Assembly: GCA_014898415.1 (NCBI GenBank)
Contig: RCTD01000011.1
Location: 372,001-436,000 of the forward strand
DNA length: 64,000 bases
Direction of reading: 5' to 3'
Source of the DNA: Stromatinia cepivora
Lineage: Eukaryota > Ascomycota > Leotiomycetes > Helotiales > Sclerotiniaceae
Below are positions 35,238-46,480 of this stretch, one piece after another. The stretch's first letter is position 1, and each line of letters opens with the position of its first letter. Position numbers and translations under genes: made by a program. The notes beneath the pieces were generated by a model, which saw only the letters and a list, made by a program, of their open reading frames with translations, was not told the origin of the DNA and made no database searches.

Positions 35238-38089
35238 GAAAAGATTGTTGGTGATCAAATGGGTATGGGTGAAAGGAAGTGGGAGGTTTAAGAACGAGCT
35301 CTGCACTACATGCTCATAAGGATATTATACTATGAAAAGAAAGTATCAGCTCCCCTACGTATGGATATATACATTTTGTTTAGAGAAATCATGCCAAGTA
35401 TCATATCTTGTACTCTAAGATGAGGAAGTACAGGAAATGAAGCATACAGTGGTAAAATGATGGTTTGTATATCAAAACGACCTTTTAGATGAGAATGGAA
35501 TGATTGACGGAGTGTACCGTACTGTTAACGAGTAAACGCGGCACACATACCTCTTTTTGGGCAAACTGATCTCAGAAAGGACCCGAGACAATGGTAAAGT
35601 GAGACCAATGGGGGCACGGGGGTCATGTATGAACAACGGGTATGTTACTGTACCTTGGCAGGGCAAAGACAAGGTATTAATTATATGATCAATGAGGATT
35701 AGTTTGGATTTATATATAAGGACTAAATGTTCTCGAACGATGAGAGAAATTTAACCAACAGTTGGGACAAGGAACAAAAGGTAAGATGTAAAGATCCATG
35801 TAGTCGGTATATATGGAAAAGATTGACGGGTAGGTGTAAAAAGGATACTGAAGGGTGACCGTACCTAGTATATAAGTTTCCAAGTTTTCCCCATTTTATG
35901 GTCTCCAGAATAATTTGTAAGTTCTATATAAGATCTATACAAGATCTATGTAAGCTCTGAAAAGAAAAAAGCTTGTCCTGCAAAACCGAGAAGAATAACT
36001 TGGGAAAGGACCCAGATAGAGCCATCATTTTGCTGGAGAAGGCGTTAGGTTACTGGGCAATAAAGCAGCAGACAGAACAATGTTATTGAATGAAGAACTT
36101 GGTCCGAACTTGATTAAAGTCTTGGAAGGGTTTAGTATCTTACGCACTGATGTGGAGCAAAAATGGATAATGCCGAGATAGATATTAAAAAAAATATTAT
36201 CTAAGCGGAAGGTAAGCAATGTAATAAAAGCAGCGATTTGAATTTGAAGCGAGTGAAAAGTGAGTGAGGGGAGTGAGGAGTGGAGTACCTTTTAGAAACA
36301 GATAAGTTTCTCAATGAACCAACGGAGTGGAGTGTATCAGTAATCATTTCGATTTTGTATATAGGCGGGGCTCAACAAGTACATACCTGTATATGTTAAA
36401 TGACTTGCTCCAGAATCTCGATGCAAGGCAATAATGAATGGCATGTTACGGCCGGCATGTTACGGCCGACTAGGTTGTGAGAGCCGACTGTTACATCCAT
36501 CGAGATTCCTCAAATCAACCCGGTTCTAGAAGATCTGGAATTTAATTGGATTATTCTATTACTGAGTGTGCGTGCGGCGGAGTACGCGGCTGGGTGTTCG
36601 AGTTGCTTCGACGACTGAAGATAAGAATGGCCATGTGTTGATGCGTTGATATTCAACATCTCCCCCGGATAGATTTCCTATTGTTGCACTAAAATATCTA
36701 TCAAAATTGATCTAAGGAAGAGGACTATGAGTGAATACTTGATGCTTAATGCTTGATTTCTCCATTAGTATATATTTCCAAACATTTTAGAGCTTCATTT
36801 ATTGACAACAATTGGATGGATAACTCGACTAAAGTCTAGTATGTATTGGATACTTTTTAAAAGCTTCGATCAATGATGAGTGGATGAATACCCCTCAATA
36901 AATGATACCTTATTGGTGAGTACTCTCCTGATATCCATGTATTAGATTGGATAGATACTTTAGATAGATACTTTGGAAACTTTCATCTCATCAAGAACTA
37001 CTGCGTTAAGATGAATGATAACCTACTAGGTAGGATCTACTCTGATGGGCTGGGGTACATTATACTTTGAGTATTATTATCGATTATGTACCTAGTACCA
37101 ACTCCGCCGTGGCTTGACATATGCCTGTCATCGAAATCTATTGAATTACTTAACTTTTCAAAGTAAATTAACCATCTGTTGGAATTTGATGCATTTCATA
37201 GGTGTACCCAGTCTATCTATGGTAGAAAAAGAAGGATACTCCAATATATAAGAAAAAGAATACCTATTGAAAATTTCCAACTTATTAATCCATATCTATA
37301 GTCCATCCAATCATACACCCACAACCTTATTCCATATTAGGGAAGGTGGTATTGAAGTAACTGAGTTTATAACGGTACCAAGTCATCAACTTTTATTATC
37401 CAACTTATCAAGCCATTTTTATTTTCCAACAACCTTCAAACTTGTAAATGTGAATCCCTGTACATAAAAATGTGCCGGTACTTGACCAAAATCATAGGCA
37501 CAAAAGGTTAATAAAAAGCTAAGTCAGCACCGACGTTTCTTTCTTACCTTATTCCTTATTATTACTTTACTTTGTTAAATTTGTCATTTTACAACTACGA
37601 CATTACGAAGTACTACACCTGGGCAATTGTTGATAACTACTATCACGAAACTCTCTATACTTCATACTCCATACTCCATACTCCATACTCCATACTCCAT
37701 CCTCCATACTCCATACTCCATACTCAATACTCCATACTCAATACTCCATACTCCACACCCCATACTCCATACTCAATACTCCATAACCTATCAACCTTCC
37801 CGGATTATCTTCAAATTCATTCGTACTACACTAGACTGGTCAGCCATTCAACTTCATAAACTGACTAATACACCAACTTCCGTTTCATCCGAGTAATTAT
37901 TCCTTGATTCATATAATCATGATGAAATGAACTAGAGGTTCTATATTCCCATGTTATATATATTCAATCATATATCTTCATACTCATAACTGACACCGAT
38001 TATTGATAATCACGTCAAATACACCCGGTTCTCCATCTCTAACATCCCCGGACTTGTGGGGTCAGATCTCCTCTTCCCCCGCCCAGAAG
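35238..38089. other. long divergent intergenic region
   Basis: About 2.85 kb between the MFS gene and the Zn2Cys6 gene. No supported gene. It includes a 12-13 base direct repeat (ggcatgttacggcc) at about 36442-36468, an AT-rich part at 36700-37300, and a minisatellite at about 37655-37785. Confidence 0.5.
37655..37785. repeat. 7-bp minisatellite, ACTCCAT unit
   Basis: About 17-18 copies of CATACTC (variants CATCCTC, AATACTC) lie roughly 300 bases before the Zn2Cys6 start codon. Being 7 bases long, it opens short frames that read like HTPYSIL repeats in all three phases; these are artefacts. Confidence 0.9.
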
Positions 38090-40813
38090 ATGGATCCATC
38101 CTGTAAGAAAAAGCCTGGCAAGGTTCGCATTCCGGATCACTTACGAAAAAGAGCTCTCGTCTCTTGCGACCGTTGCAAAAAGCGTAGAGTTCGTTGTTCA
38201 CGAGTAGGTGAAGAACCCTGTCAGAATTGTGTGGACGCTAGTGTGGATTGCGAATCCACATTTCCTCGGAAGACGAGAATTTATGGAAGTGTCGAAACTC
38301 TTAGTATGCGGTATCGTGTTCTTGATTCATTGATCAAAGGAATGTTCCCTCAGAAGGATACAAATGATATCGACGTCCTATACGAGATTGCTGCACGTCA
38401 TAAAATAACTTTACCTGATTTCACCGCCGATAATCCCATTGGGGGTGATACTCGCATTGAGGATGTCTTTGCGCAAGTCCCAAAGGAATTGTCATCATCA
38501 CCAGCTTATTCCGAGGTTAGCCAGCGAACCCTGAAAGATGAGCCGACGCCAACAGAGAAATCAGTAACTCTACCCAGTTCACCCCAAGAAGCACTTGTTC
38601 CAACACCTTCGGGAGGAGAATCGCATTTCGTGGGACCTTCTTCAAGCTTTGGATTTGCGCTCAGTTGTCGTATGTTGGTAAAACCATATGCTGATAACTT
38701 GAGGGTCATTCAACCGAATCATCCAAATTTACAGTTGATGATGAACTTTGCGAATTCAAGATGGAGCAAAGGTTTAGAACCAAAAGCCGCCGAAGAAAAA
38801 CGAACTGCCCCTGGACCTGCTGATCTCGAAAAAGCGGCTCATGTATCTAGAAACTATCAGGTGCCTCCAATTGTTCCGGGAAAAGATCCCTCGGAAAAGG
38901 AACCTCTATCTTCACTTCTACCTACTCGAGAGATCGCGAACGTCCTCATTAGGTCATTCTTTGACCGCGTTCATCCAACTTTTATGATTTTTCACCGTCG
39001 CTCTTTTGAACAGCGTTATGACACGATGTGGAGCCAACTTAATATTCAAGTACAAGATTTCGAATCCGGATGGTTATGTTCTGTTCTTATGGCTCTAGCA
39101 CTCGGAGCTCAGGCACTTGAGCCACACGATGACATGTGCATGGATTATACTCAGAATTATAAAGAATGGGTGCAATCAAGGGCTTCTCAACTTCAGGTTT
39201 CAAGTACCTTGGTCAATATCCAAGCTCTACTCCTCTTACACTTGTATTTACATAATATGTCCGAACGTAATTTAGCTTCTATTATGTTACGAGCAGCTTC
39301 AACGATGGCCACGATCCTTGGGATGCATCGAGAAGAGGGTAACAACCCCAATCCAATTGAGAGCGAGTTGCGACGTCGTGTATGGTGGACGATTTATGTA
39401 CTCGAACATAATTCATGCACGGTACTGGGCAGACCTTATTTCATCGATGATAAGGAGGTCTGTGTTAAATTCCCCAATGAAGACCTACTCGATGGCAGTG
39501 CCTGCGTGCCTGTGGGTTATGTCGAGGAGTTGGTTCGTTTGACGAAAATAATGGCGGAAACTAGTAAAATGATATATCCCCCTCGTTCAATGCCGACTCC
39601 ATATACAGACCAACAAAGGATCCGCAACGCCAACCAATTAATCATGGATTTAGAAACATGGCACCATCGTTTGCCGCCACATCTTCGCCTCGAATCTCAA
39701 ACGCAATCACTTACCCACATGCGAGCGATTTATCTACTTCATCTTCAATTCCATCATACACAATCTCTCGTCGCTCGTCCATTCATAATACGGAAAGTAG
39801 CTGCACATCTCGGTCGAAAATTAGGAAAGCAGGCTCGCTCTAGTGACCTCGTCAATGATGAAGAAGTTAAGCTGGGTTCCAAATGCTGCCTTTATTCCAA
39901 GCAATCTATTATGCTTGTCCATCAACTTATCACTTCAGGTCAATTCAATGGCGTAACTTGGATGGATCCTTATTATGTCTACCATAGTGTACTCGTTATT
40001 TCCTTGGATTTCCTAGGCAAAGATGAGCCATATAATGACGAAGATATGTCTCTTAAAAAGGCTGTCTTTGATATAAAAAACGCCATGGATAACGTTCGTC
40101 TCTGTCCAGTCTTCGCCATGCTCACGCAGGTGGCCTTCCAATTAGCTCAAATTGTCGACCTCATCGATAACCACGCATTTAATGCACAACCTCAACAAAT
40201 CGACAGCAGGCATCTACAATCTGACGTTCAAGCAACATCTGATATCGATTTCGTTCTTGAAGACTCTCGGCAGCAGGGCATTATGGGTAATATTATTGAT
40301 TTATTTCTACAAGGGAATAACATGCATATGCAATGGAAAGTTGGACCGGATGGTTTTGCTCCTACCCCACAAGTTTCAGCACCAATCATGGACCCGTACA
40401 TGGACCGTAGTGTACCTGTTATGGATGAACATACCGTTAACACGACTATGCAGGGACAAATGCAACAACAACAACCATATGTGAATTGGCAGACAGGTGG
40501 ATATGGGGTTATGCCTGTACATGCACAATATGGAAATCCAACAGCTGGTCCGTCACATATCAATGGTAATGGCAACGGCAATGGCCATTCTCATGCACAG
40601 TACGAAAATCAGGCAGTTTCGTCACATCTTCACGGCAATGGTAATGGCCACCCTCACCCACAATATGGAAATCCAACAACAGGCCCATTGCGCGTCAATG
40701 GTAATATAAACGGTAATAACCATACTCAGACACAATATGCACAGGCGGGTCCATCGCATAGGAATGGTAGTAGCCACGGTCTTAACAATTACGAGATACA
40801 GAGGAATGGTTAA
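38090..40813 (+). CDS. Zn2Cys6 transcription factor with fungal-specific MHR domain
   Basis: A single-exon gene of 907 residues from the first ATG in frame; the frame is open 29 codons further upstream without an ATG, so an upstream exon is possible. The DNA-binding cluster is CDRCKKRRVRC ... CQNCVDASVDC (Cys 26, 29, 36, 44, 47, 54), followed by PRKTRIYGSVETLSMRYRVLD, a linker and coiled-coil region. The fungal_trans domain begins near NVLIRSFFDRVHPTFMIFHRRSF and includes RRRVWWTIYVLEHNSCTVLGRP. The C-terminal 130 residues are low complexity, with repeated H-x-QYGNP, GPSH and NGNGNGH units, typical of an activation region. Target genes are unknown; I do not recognise the ortholog. No nearby biosynthetic genes suggest a cluster role. 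Confidence 0.9.
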   Translation: MDPSCKKKPGKVRIPDHLRKRALVSCDRCKKRRVRCSRVGEEPCQNCVDASVDCESTFPRKTRIYGSVETLSMRYRVLDSLIKGMFPQKDTNDIDVLYEIAARHKITLPDFTADNPIGGDTRIEDVFAQVPKELSSSPAYSEVSQRTLKDEPTPTEKSVTLPSSPQEALVPTPSGGESHFVGPSSSFGFALSCRMLVKPYADNLRVIQPNHPNLQLMMNFANSRWSKGLEPKAAEEKRTAPGPADLEKAAHVSRNYQVPPIVPGKDPSEKEPLSSLLPTREIANVLIRSFFDRVHPTFMIFHRRSFEQRYDTMWSQLNIQVQDFESGWLCSVLMALALGAQALEPHDDMCMDYTQNYKEWVQSRASQLQVSSTLVNIQALLLLHLYLHNMSERNLASIMLRAASTMATILGMHREEGNNPNPIESELRRRVWWTIYVLEHNSCTVLGRPYFIDDKEVCVKFPNEDLLDGSACVPVGYVEELVRLTKIMAETSKMIYPPRSMPTPYTDQQRIRNANQLIMDLETWHHRLPPHLRLESQTQSLTHMRAIYLLHLQFHHTQSLVARPFIIRKVAAHLGRKLGKQARSSDLVNDEEVKLGSKCCLYSKQSIMLVHQLITSGQFNGVTWMDPYYVYHSVLVISLDFLGKDEPYNDEDMSLKKAVFDIKNAMDNVRLCPVFAMLTQVAFQLAQIVDLIDNHAFNAQPQQIDSRHLQSDVQATSDIDFVLEDSRQQGIMGNIIDLFLQGNNMHMQWKVGPDGFAPTPQVSAPIMDPYMDRSVPVMDEHTVNTTMQGQMQQQQPYVNWQTGGYGVMPVHAQYGNPTAGPSHINGNGNGNGHSHAQYENQAVSSHLHGNGNGHPHPQYGNPTTGPLRVNGNINGNNHTQTQYAQAGPSHRNGSSHGLNNYEIQRNG

Positions 40814-42102
40814 TGCATTATGAGTATTTGTATATTTGAATTGGAAGAGCTTTTCTTGTAGATTACAATTGATGGGTATCGATGGGTTAATAATGAATTA
40901 AATCTGTACGTGGAGTTACGGGTTATGTGTATATAATATATAATATACCTGGTGGGCGCATGAATATGGATATGATTACTTGAGTTGGGCGTTGGGGGTC
41001 GGCGATGAGGGGTAAGAGATGGTGAGGTAGGCATTCGGAACGCGGGATTAGAAAAAGTGTAGAGTTTCAATGATGGACTGTGTATGTATTTTTGGGGAAT
41101 GAAATGATATTTGTTGATAATGGAAAGGAATAGGAATAGGAAAAGGAAAATGATGGTAGTGGTGGTGGTGGTGGTTTTGGATTGTGGTGTTATGGTATTA
41201 TAGTATTATAGGTGATGTTGGAGGGGGAAGAGGGAGGAGGGATTAGAGATTATACATTTTTATTTGTAAATAGATATATACAAACCAGTTACCAGTATAG
41301 AAATCATTAGATTAGTATATATTCTCTACCGCTATATATATATAAACCGGTATATAAAGTAGTATAGAGTAATAGAGGAATAAATAAATAGAGGAATAAA
41401 TGATAAATTACTTTTATACACCAAAATTGAAGTTGTTTTATTTTTATATTACTTAGATTCTATATTATATAATCTATCTCTCTCATTATAGATTCTACCC
41501 TCCTATTATAAATCCTATTAAAATTCTATTAAATCCTATTATAAATTCTACCCCCCTATTAAAAATCTACCCCCTCACCATTAAACCCAACACCCTCTTA
41601 ACCCCTCCCTCCCCTTTCTTCCCCTCCTCTCTACCCCCTTACCCCATTTTCTCTTCCCCTTCCTTCCCTTCTCAAAAATCAAAAATATATCAAAATAAAA
41701 TTAGAATCTATCTATATATCTATATATATACATATATATATCAATTCCGAGATATATTTTTATTTTTATTCTAAATATAGAAATCTAGCTATCTAGATAT
41801 TATAGATAGGAAATTAAAATCTAGAGGTTATTTTGGAGGAGTGAGATGTGTTTTTTTTATTCAGGGAGGGATTTATTGGATGTGATGGGTGGGTGTGTAT
41901 GTGTATAGTATATATATAGATGATGTGTAATTGATATATGTGGATTTTTTGGGTATCTAATTACCTATACTATGTGAGGGTATTAGGTGTACAAATAGGA
42001 ATAGGAATACAACCGTATTTTAATACCTCCCTTTATCATTCCTACTCCCGCTACTCATCTCTCTATCATATCAAACCACTCATTAAACCAACAAACCCAC
42101 CC
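40814..42102. other. convergent intergenic region, AT-rich with TA repeats
   Basis: Between the Zn2Cys6 stop and the TERT stop. ATATAT-rich at 41270-41780, with pyrimidine-rich ATTCTACC-type repeats at about 41490-41570. No gene. Confidence 0.5.
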
Positions 42103-45100
42103 TCACATCTTTCCTTTTCCCTTCCCCTTTTTCATCCCCTTCCCCTTATAACCCCCCAACTCCCCCACCAACCACTCCACCACCCCTATATACCCACTCT
42201 GCCTCCTCCTTATCACCTCCAAAAAAGCACTTAAAGCCAATCTCCGCATTTCCTGTTTCGAAACCTCACATTTATATCCCGCGTATTTATCACTCTTGTC
42301 TCCTTTCCCCTCTTTCCCATCTTTCCCACTCCCATCACCCCTCTCCTTCCCACTACCCCTCCTCCCCCGTCTACTCAAACACCACCCCAATCTAACCAAA
42401 TCCCCAATCGTTCGAATGATCAATGCACATTTAGGTTTTTTGGCCACGGGTAAACATTTGATATATGTCATCATTTTGGTGGCGGATTCGAGGTAAGAGG
42501 TGTAGATGTTTTTGTGGACTGTGATGAGGGAATTGTGTGAGGTGTCGAGGTACATGGGGTGGGTTTGGAGGGTGAGGGAATCTGGAGGTGTTAGTTTTTG
42601 TATTTTAAGGGGAAAGATGGAGCTGGGTAACGAGGAGGAGGTTGAGGGAGATTGTGGGGAGAAGGGCGGTGCAAAATAGAAACGTTAAAGAATGATGGGG
42701 AGATATGATGGATGGATGGGATGAAGAATTAACAGATGATGAAGCACATCAAAAATCTCATTGAGATTCTCTTGAGGAACAAAAAAATGACCAAAAAAAC
42801 ATACAACAGTGGGGATTCGCTGGTGGTCACCCACCCAACTACTAATCCACCGATCTGAAGCTTGTGTATGGCAGAGCGGACGGGATGCCCAATTCTCTTC
42901 AGTCTATGGTCGTATGTGATAGAAAGTGCTTTCTTTGAATTTATATTCACATTCGTTGTGGTGTTGTGTTTTTGGCGAAAGAAAGACGAGAATAAACACT
43001 GAGAAAGGAAAGCAAGGACTTACTAAGAACTTTCCGATGAAATGTTTTACCCGGAATCCTGGAATATTCAACCGTGAGGGAATCTTGTATTACTATTCAG
43101 TAGATATCAGTAAATAAATTCCAAAATAATGACATTCCCAAGAAGATAAAATGTATCCAAAAACTCACCTAAATCTTTCCCTCTATCCCTATCCCTTGCA
43201 ATATTCAAAGTCTTCATATCCACCAAATTCCCACAATAGGGAAACATCTTTTCACCCACCACCCTTTTAATTTTCTTCCCATTAATCATCACCTCGAAAT
43301 TTGTAAGTGTCTTGTCCGGATTTACACCTACTCCATATTCAGGTATTCCATCATGCATTACTTTCAAGAAACGTTTTGCGTGTGCTGGATTGAGTGTTAT
43401 GAGTAAAAAATCATCAATCAATCTTAGCAGCAAACTTTCACCAGATTGAAGAAAAGACAGATGTTTAGCTTCAAGATCTGCATAGAAGTAATTACAGAGT
43501 AGAGAGGAAAGAACTGAACCCTGTGGAATTCCTTCTTTTTGACGGTAGAATTTCTTGCCAATTTTCACCATGTTTTGTGAGATATGTTGAACCAGGAGTT
43601 GGAGAAGGGAATTGGTATCACGGATCTGATTGACGATGTTTTCGACGAATACAGTATTCTTTTTGCCAATGGCTATGTCATTTTCAAGATCCTCATCGAA
43701 ATTATCGAGATGGTGCATGGATTTAGCGTTGGATTTCCACCTTCGGATAGGTTTGTTTGGTACATTAGGATCGGCATTGTAGGCATCTGTAGGTTTGATC
43801 TCAACGTGTCTCGCGAACCTGTACTCTGATTCTGAAGGAACGGTTTTCATGAGCTTGATGACTGCAGCTTGGGGGATGGTGTCGAATGCAGCTTGGACAT
43901 CGACCTTGGCAAAATAAAGGGGCTTCGTTGACGCGCCGAGCGAGGCTTTAAAGGACTTGACCTTTTGATATAAATCACCAACAGAGAAAAGTGTTGATCC
44001 AAGACGAGTTAGATTGTTCGCCTACAGATATTAGTTATTGTCAAACACAATTGTTAATGGTGCTTACCTTCTCGTGTGTGAGCACATTATGTACCGGTGT
44101 TAGCACGCTGTTAATACTGACACCTAGCAGGTGCTTATCACCTTTACGCATCGCTCTTCTCCTTAGATTCATGATTGGTCGCACACCAGTTTCCTTAGGT
44201 ATTAGTCGCATCTGGCTGAAGCCTAAGGTTCGTGAAGCGAGTATCTGTTGAGCCTCTTTAAGCTTCACTTCCTCAAACATTTTTAACTTCAAGGAAGCCA
44301 AAGCAGGCTCCGCAACTGATTTCCAAACATCATGACGAAAGAAGAAAAGTCGCTGACGATGAACATTCGACTCAGTGACATGAAAATGTGAGCGAACCAG
44401 TGGGATAAGAATCGAATCAAATAAGTAGTATAGGAACTCAAGGAAGATTTCGCGACGTTTGTTGAAATCAGTCAGTGATAATTTTTGGTTCGAGGTATTT
44501 GGCGTTCCCAACCATTCAATATCGGCAATCTATCAAATGTTAGCAAGTTGTACTCCAATCATGAGGAAAAAGGTCACCTTGATTCCCTGCATAACCTCGT
44601 GAAGCGATAAAACCTCAAATCTTCTCAACCGAATGAAATTATCCACATTCTTATGGAAGATGCCTTGGTTATGTGCCCGCACATCTCCCGTGCCCCAAAA
44701 TTCATGCGGTATGATATTTCGAAGCACGGCACGACAGAATGCAGAGACTTCAGCAGTAGAACTTGCATGGTCCATTAAAGTTGACTTTCGAGCTGGAATT
44801 GAAGGGGCACTCGATGAGAGTATGGCAGAGCTGCGGCATTTTTGAGGAGATTGGCTTTCGAACGATGTCGAGTTAGATGAAGGCTCTTCTTGTATACCGT
44901 TCACATTTTTATCTTGATGCTTTCGATTCTGTAAATGTTAGTAGAGGCTACGGGATGCCAATATGAAGACTGACCGGGCAATAATATTCTAACAAATTAT
45001 TGTATGAGCATCTGGAATGCAATACCTGTAATTTTCTGACCAGATCCTTGGCCTTTCCACGAAGTCTTTTAGGAATTTTGATGCCCTTTGCTTCGGGGTA

Positions 45101-46480
45101 TTTCGAATCAATTTCTTCTTCACGTAATGTGTAATCTTTAAATGGTTGAACAGTTTCTCGATTGTCAACCTCTGAAGTAAAGACATTGTGAAGATCAAAT
45201 TGCAAAGGAAATATATACATTAGAATTCTGATGATGTTTTCCTCAGGCCCTCGCCGACTAATCATGGGATCATCACTGGTTTGAGATTGAAATCGGTTGA
45301 AAATATCTACACCCAACAAACAATCAATTTGTGTCTAAAATTCTAGCATATGATTTAATCAACTTACGAATATGTCGAAAACCAAACTGAACTTCACCCT
45401 GGGCATTTAAAGCAGCTTTTGCATATAGCATCCGATTTCTTACAAAATTAATTTCCATTGGATTGTGCAAGACACCTGGTCGCTGATTTTTCTTTGAGCC
45501 ATTGTCTGCCCCAGAGACTTTTCCATGGGTATTTCCATTTGTAACAGGTAAGAGTTCACCTAAAGGCTGACCTGTTTATAGTCATCAGCCAAGATTGAGA
45601 TGACAAAATGCATTCAAACTTACCACTGAGTTGATAATAGCTACCATGTGTATTTTCTATTTGAAGAAAAACACCACAATCAAGAATCAAATCACTCATG
45701 ACACGCTCTCCAGCTTTTCCTAACAAAGAAAGAACATGAGGCCATGGCCAGGCTTTCATAGCTGTCACATGACTATTAGGATATACTGAATTGACTCCAG
45801 GAATAGAAGTGCTGAGATTTTCACCCCTATGAACAGAACGAGAACTGATATCTTTACGATATCCTTGACAAAGTAAGTGTTGCAGTCTTCCATTTGATGA
45901 TTTTGACTTTGAAAACAGTAACCAAATAGCAAAATCAACAATCTGGTGAGATTGTTAGTACCTAGTCCGAGACAAGAACATTCCGGAAGAAAGATTATTG
46001 ATAAGCACTCACCTCTGATTGGGAGTAAACATCTGTACAATTTGAATTTGCAATGGTCGACACAGAAACATCTCCTCTTTGTGAAAAGGAAACCCACTCT
46101 TTCAACCTATCTTCCTGCGAAAGCCCATTATTTGATGATACACCTATCATTGTGCCATCAAGGAAATCACCCAGCAAACGGTCCTCATCTTCGTCATCAT
46201 CATCATCTTCATATTGAATATTTGCAGAAACCTTGCGACCCACAGATAATAACTTCTTCCTCCGAACCTTGGAGGGTACTGGAAGCTTTGAGAGTAGATA
46301 ATCTCGAAGACATAAAACATTGGGGTAATATTTGTTGAGCAAAGCTTGCTTTACAGGAGGATCCTTGCTGCCGCAGTCTCCTGAGATCTTTTGATGTTTA
46401 TTGGAATCTGTAAGACCAGTGTCATTGCCAGTAGTGCCAGTGCTAGTGACAGCACGGTTTCTCTTTCTCTTACTAGTCAT
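42103..46480 (-). CDS. TERT: telomerase reverse transcriptase
   Basis: Catalytic subunit of telomerase. Nine exons on the minus strand (46480-46013, 45942-45624, 45571-45368, 45306-44975, 44928-44578, 44529-44068, 44021-43169, 43083-43024, 42581-42103) join in frame to 1175 residues. The N-terminal region has NKYYPNVLCLRDYLLSKLP and IVDFAIWLLFS. The RNA-binding domain includes LLCQGYRKD and FCRAVLRNIIPHEFWG. Reverse transcriptase motifs 1/2 are TLGFSQMRLIPKETGVRPI and MNLRR; motif A is AKVDVQAAFDTIPQ (Asp753); motif B' is EGIPQGSVLSSLLCNYFY; motif C is RLIDDFLLIT (Asp915-Asp916); motif E is FPYCGNLVDMKTL. The thumb domain is in exons 8 and 9 (SRIPGKTFHRKVL, then THPMYLDTSHNSL). The catalytic triad is complete. 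The last intron (442 nt) is much longer than the others and holds a 5S rRNA gene. It shares its upstream region with a divergent RhoGEF gene. Confidence 0.95.
42799..42917 (-). rRNA. 5S ribosomal RNA inside the last TERT intron
   Basis: Read on the minus strand, about 119 bases start ACATACGACCATAGACTG and end GTTGTATGT followed by a run of seven T (42793-42799), the RNA polymerase III terminator. The ends pair (ACATAC with GTATGT, helix I). The hallmark internal parts are present: GGGCATCCCGTCCGCTCTGCC, then GGTGGATTAGTAGTTGGGTGGGTGACC (the internal promoter box region), and CACCAGCGAATCCCC. This matches filamentous-ascomycete 5S rRNA closely throughout. Such genes are dispersed rather than arrayed in these fungi. 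The position is within intron 8 of TERT (42582-43023), same strand. Confidence 0.95.

Noticed and set aside
36442..36468. Possible inverted or direct repeat as a transposon scar
   Set aside because: Only two short copies of ggcatgttacggcc in direct orientation; no element between or around them.
37572..37896. Open frames with HTPYSIL repeats
   Set aside because: A 7-bp minisatellite read in more than one phase; no independent coding support.
38003..38089. N-terminal extension of the Zn2Cys6 factor
   Set aside because: The frame is open but starts only at TTG. The first ATG is at 38090; an upstream exon remains possible but I could not place one.
42729..42950. 73-codon minus frame in the TERT intron
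   Set aside because: It is the 5S rRNA gene read as if coding.
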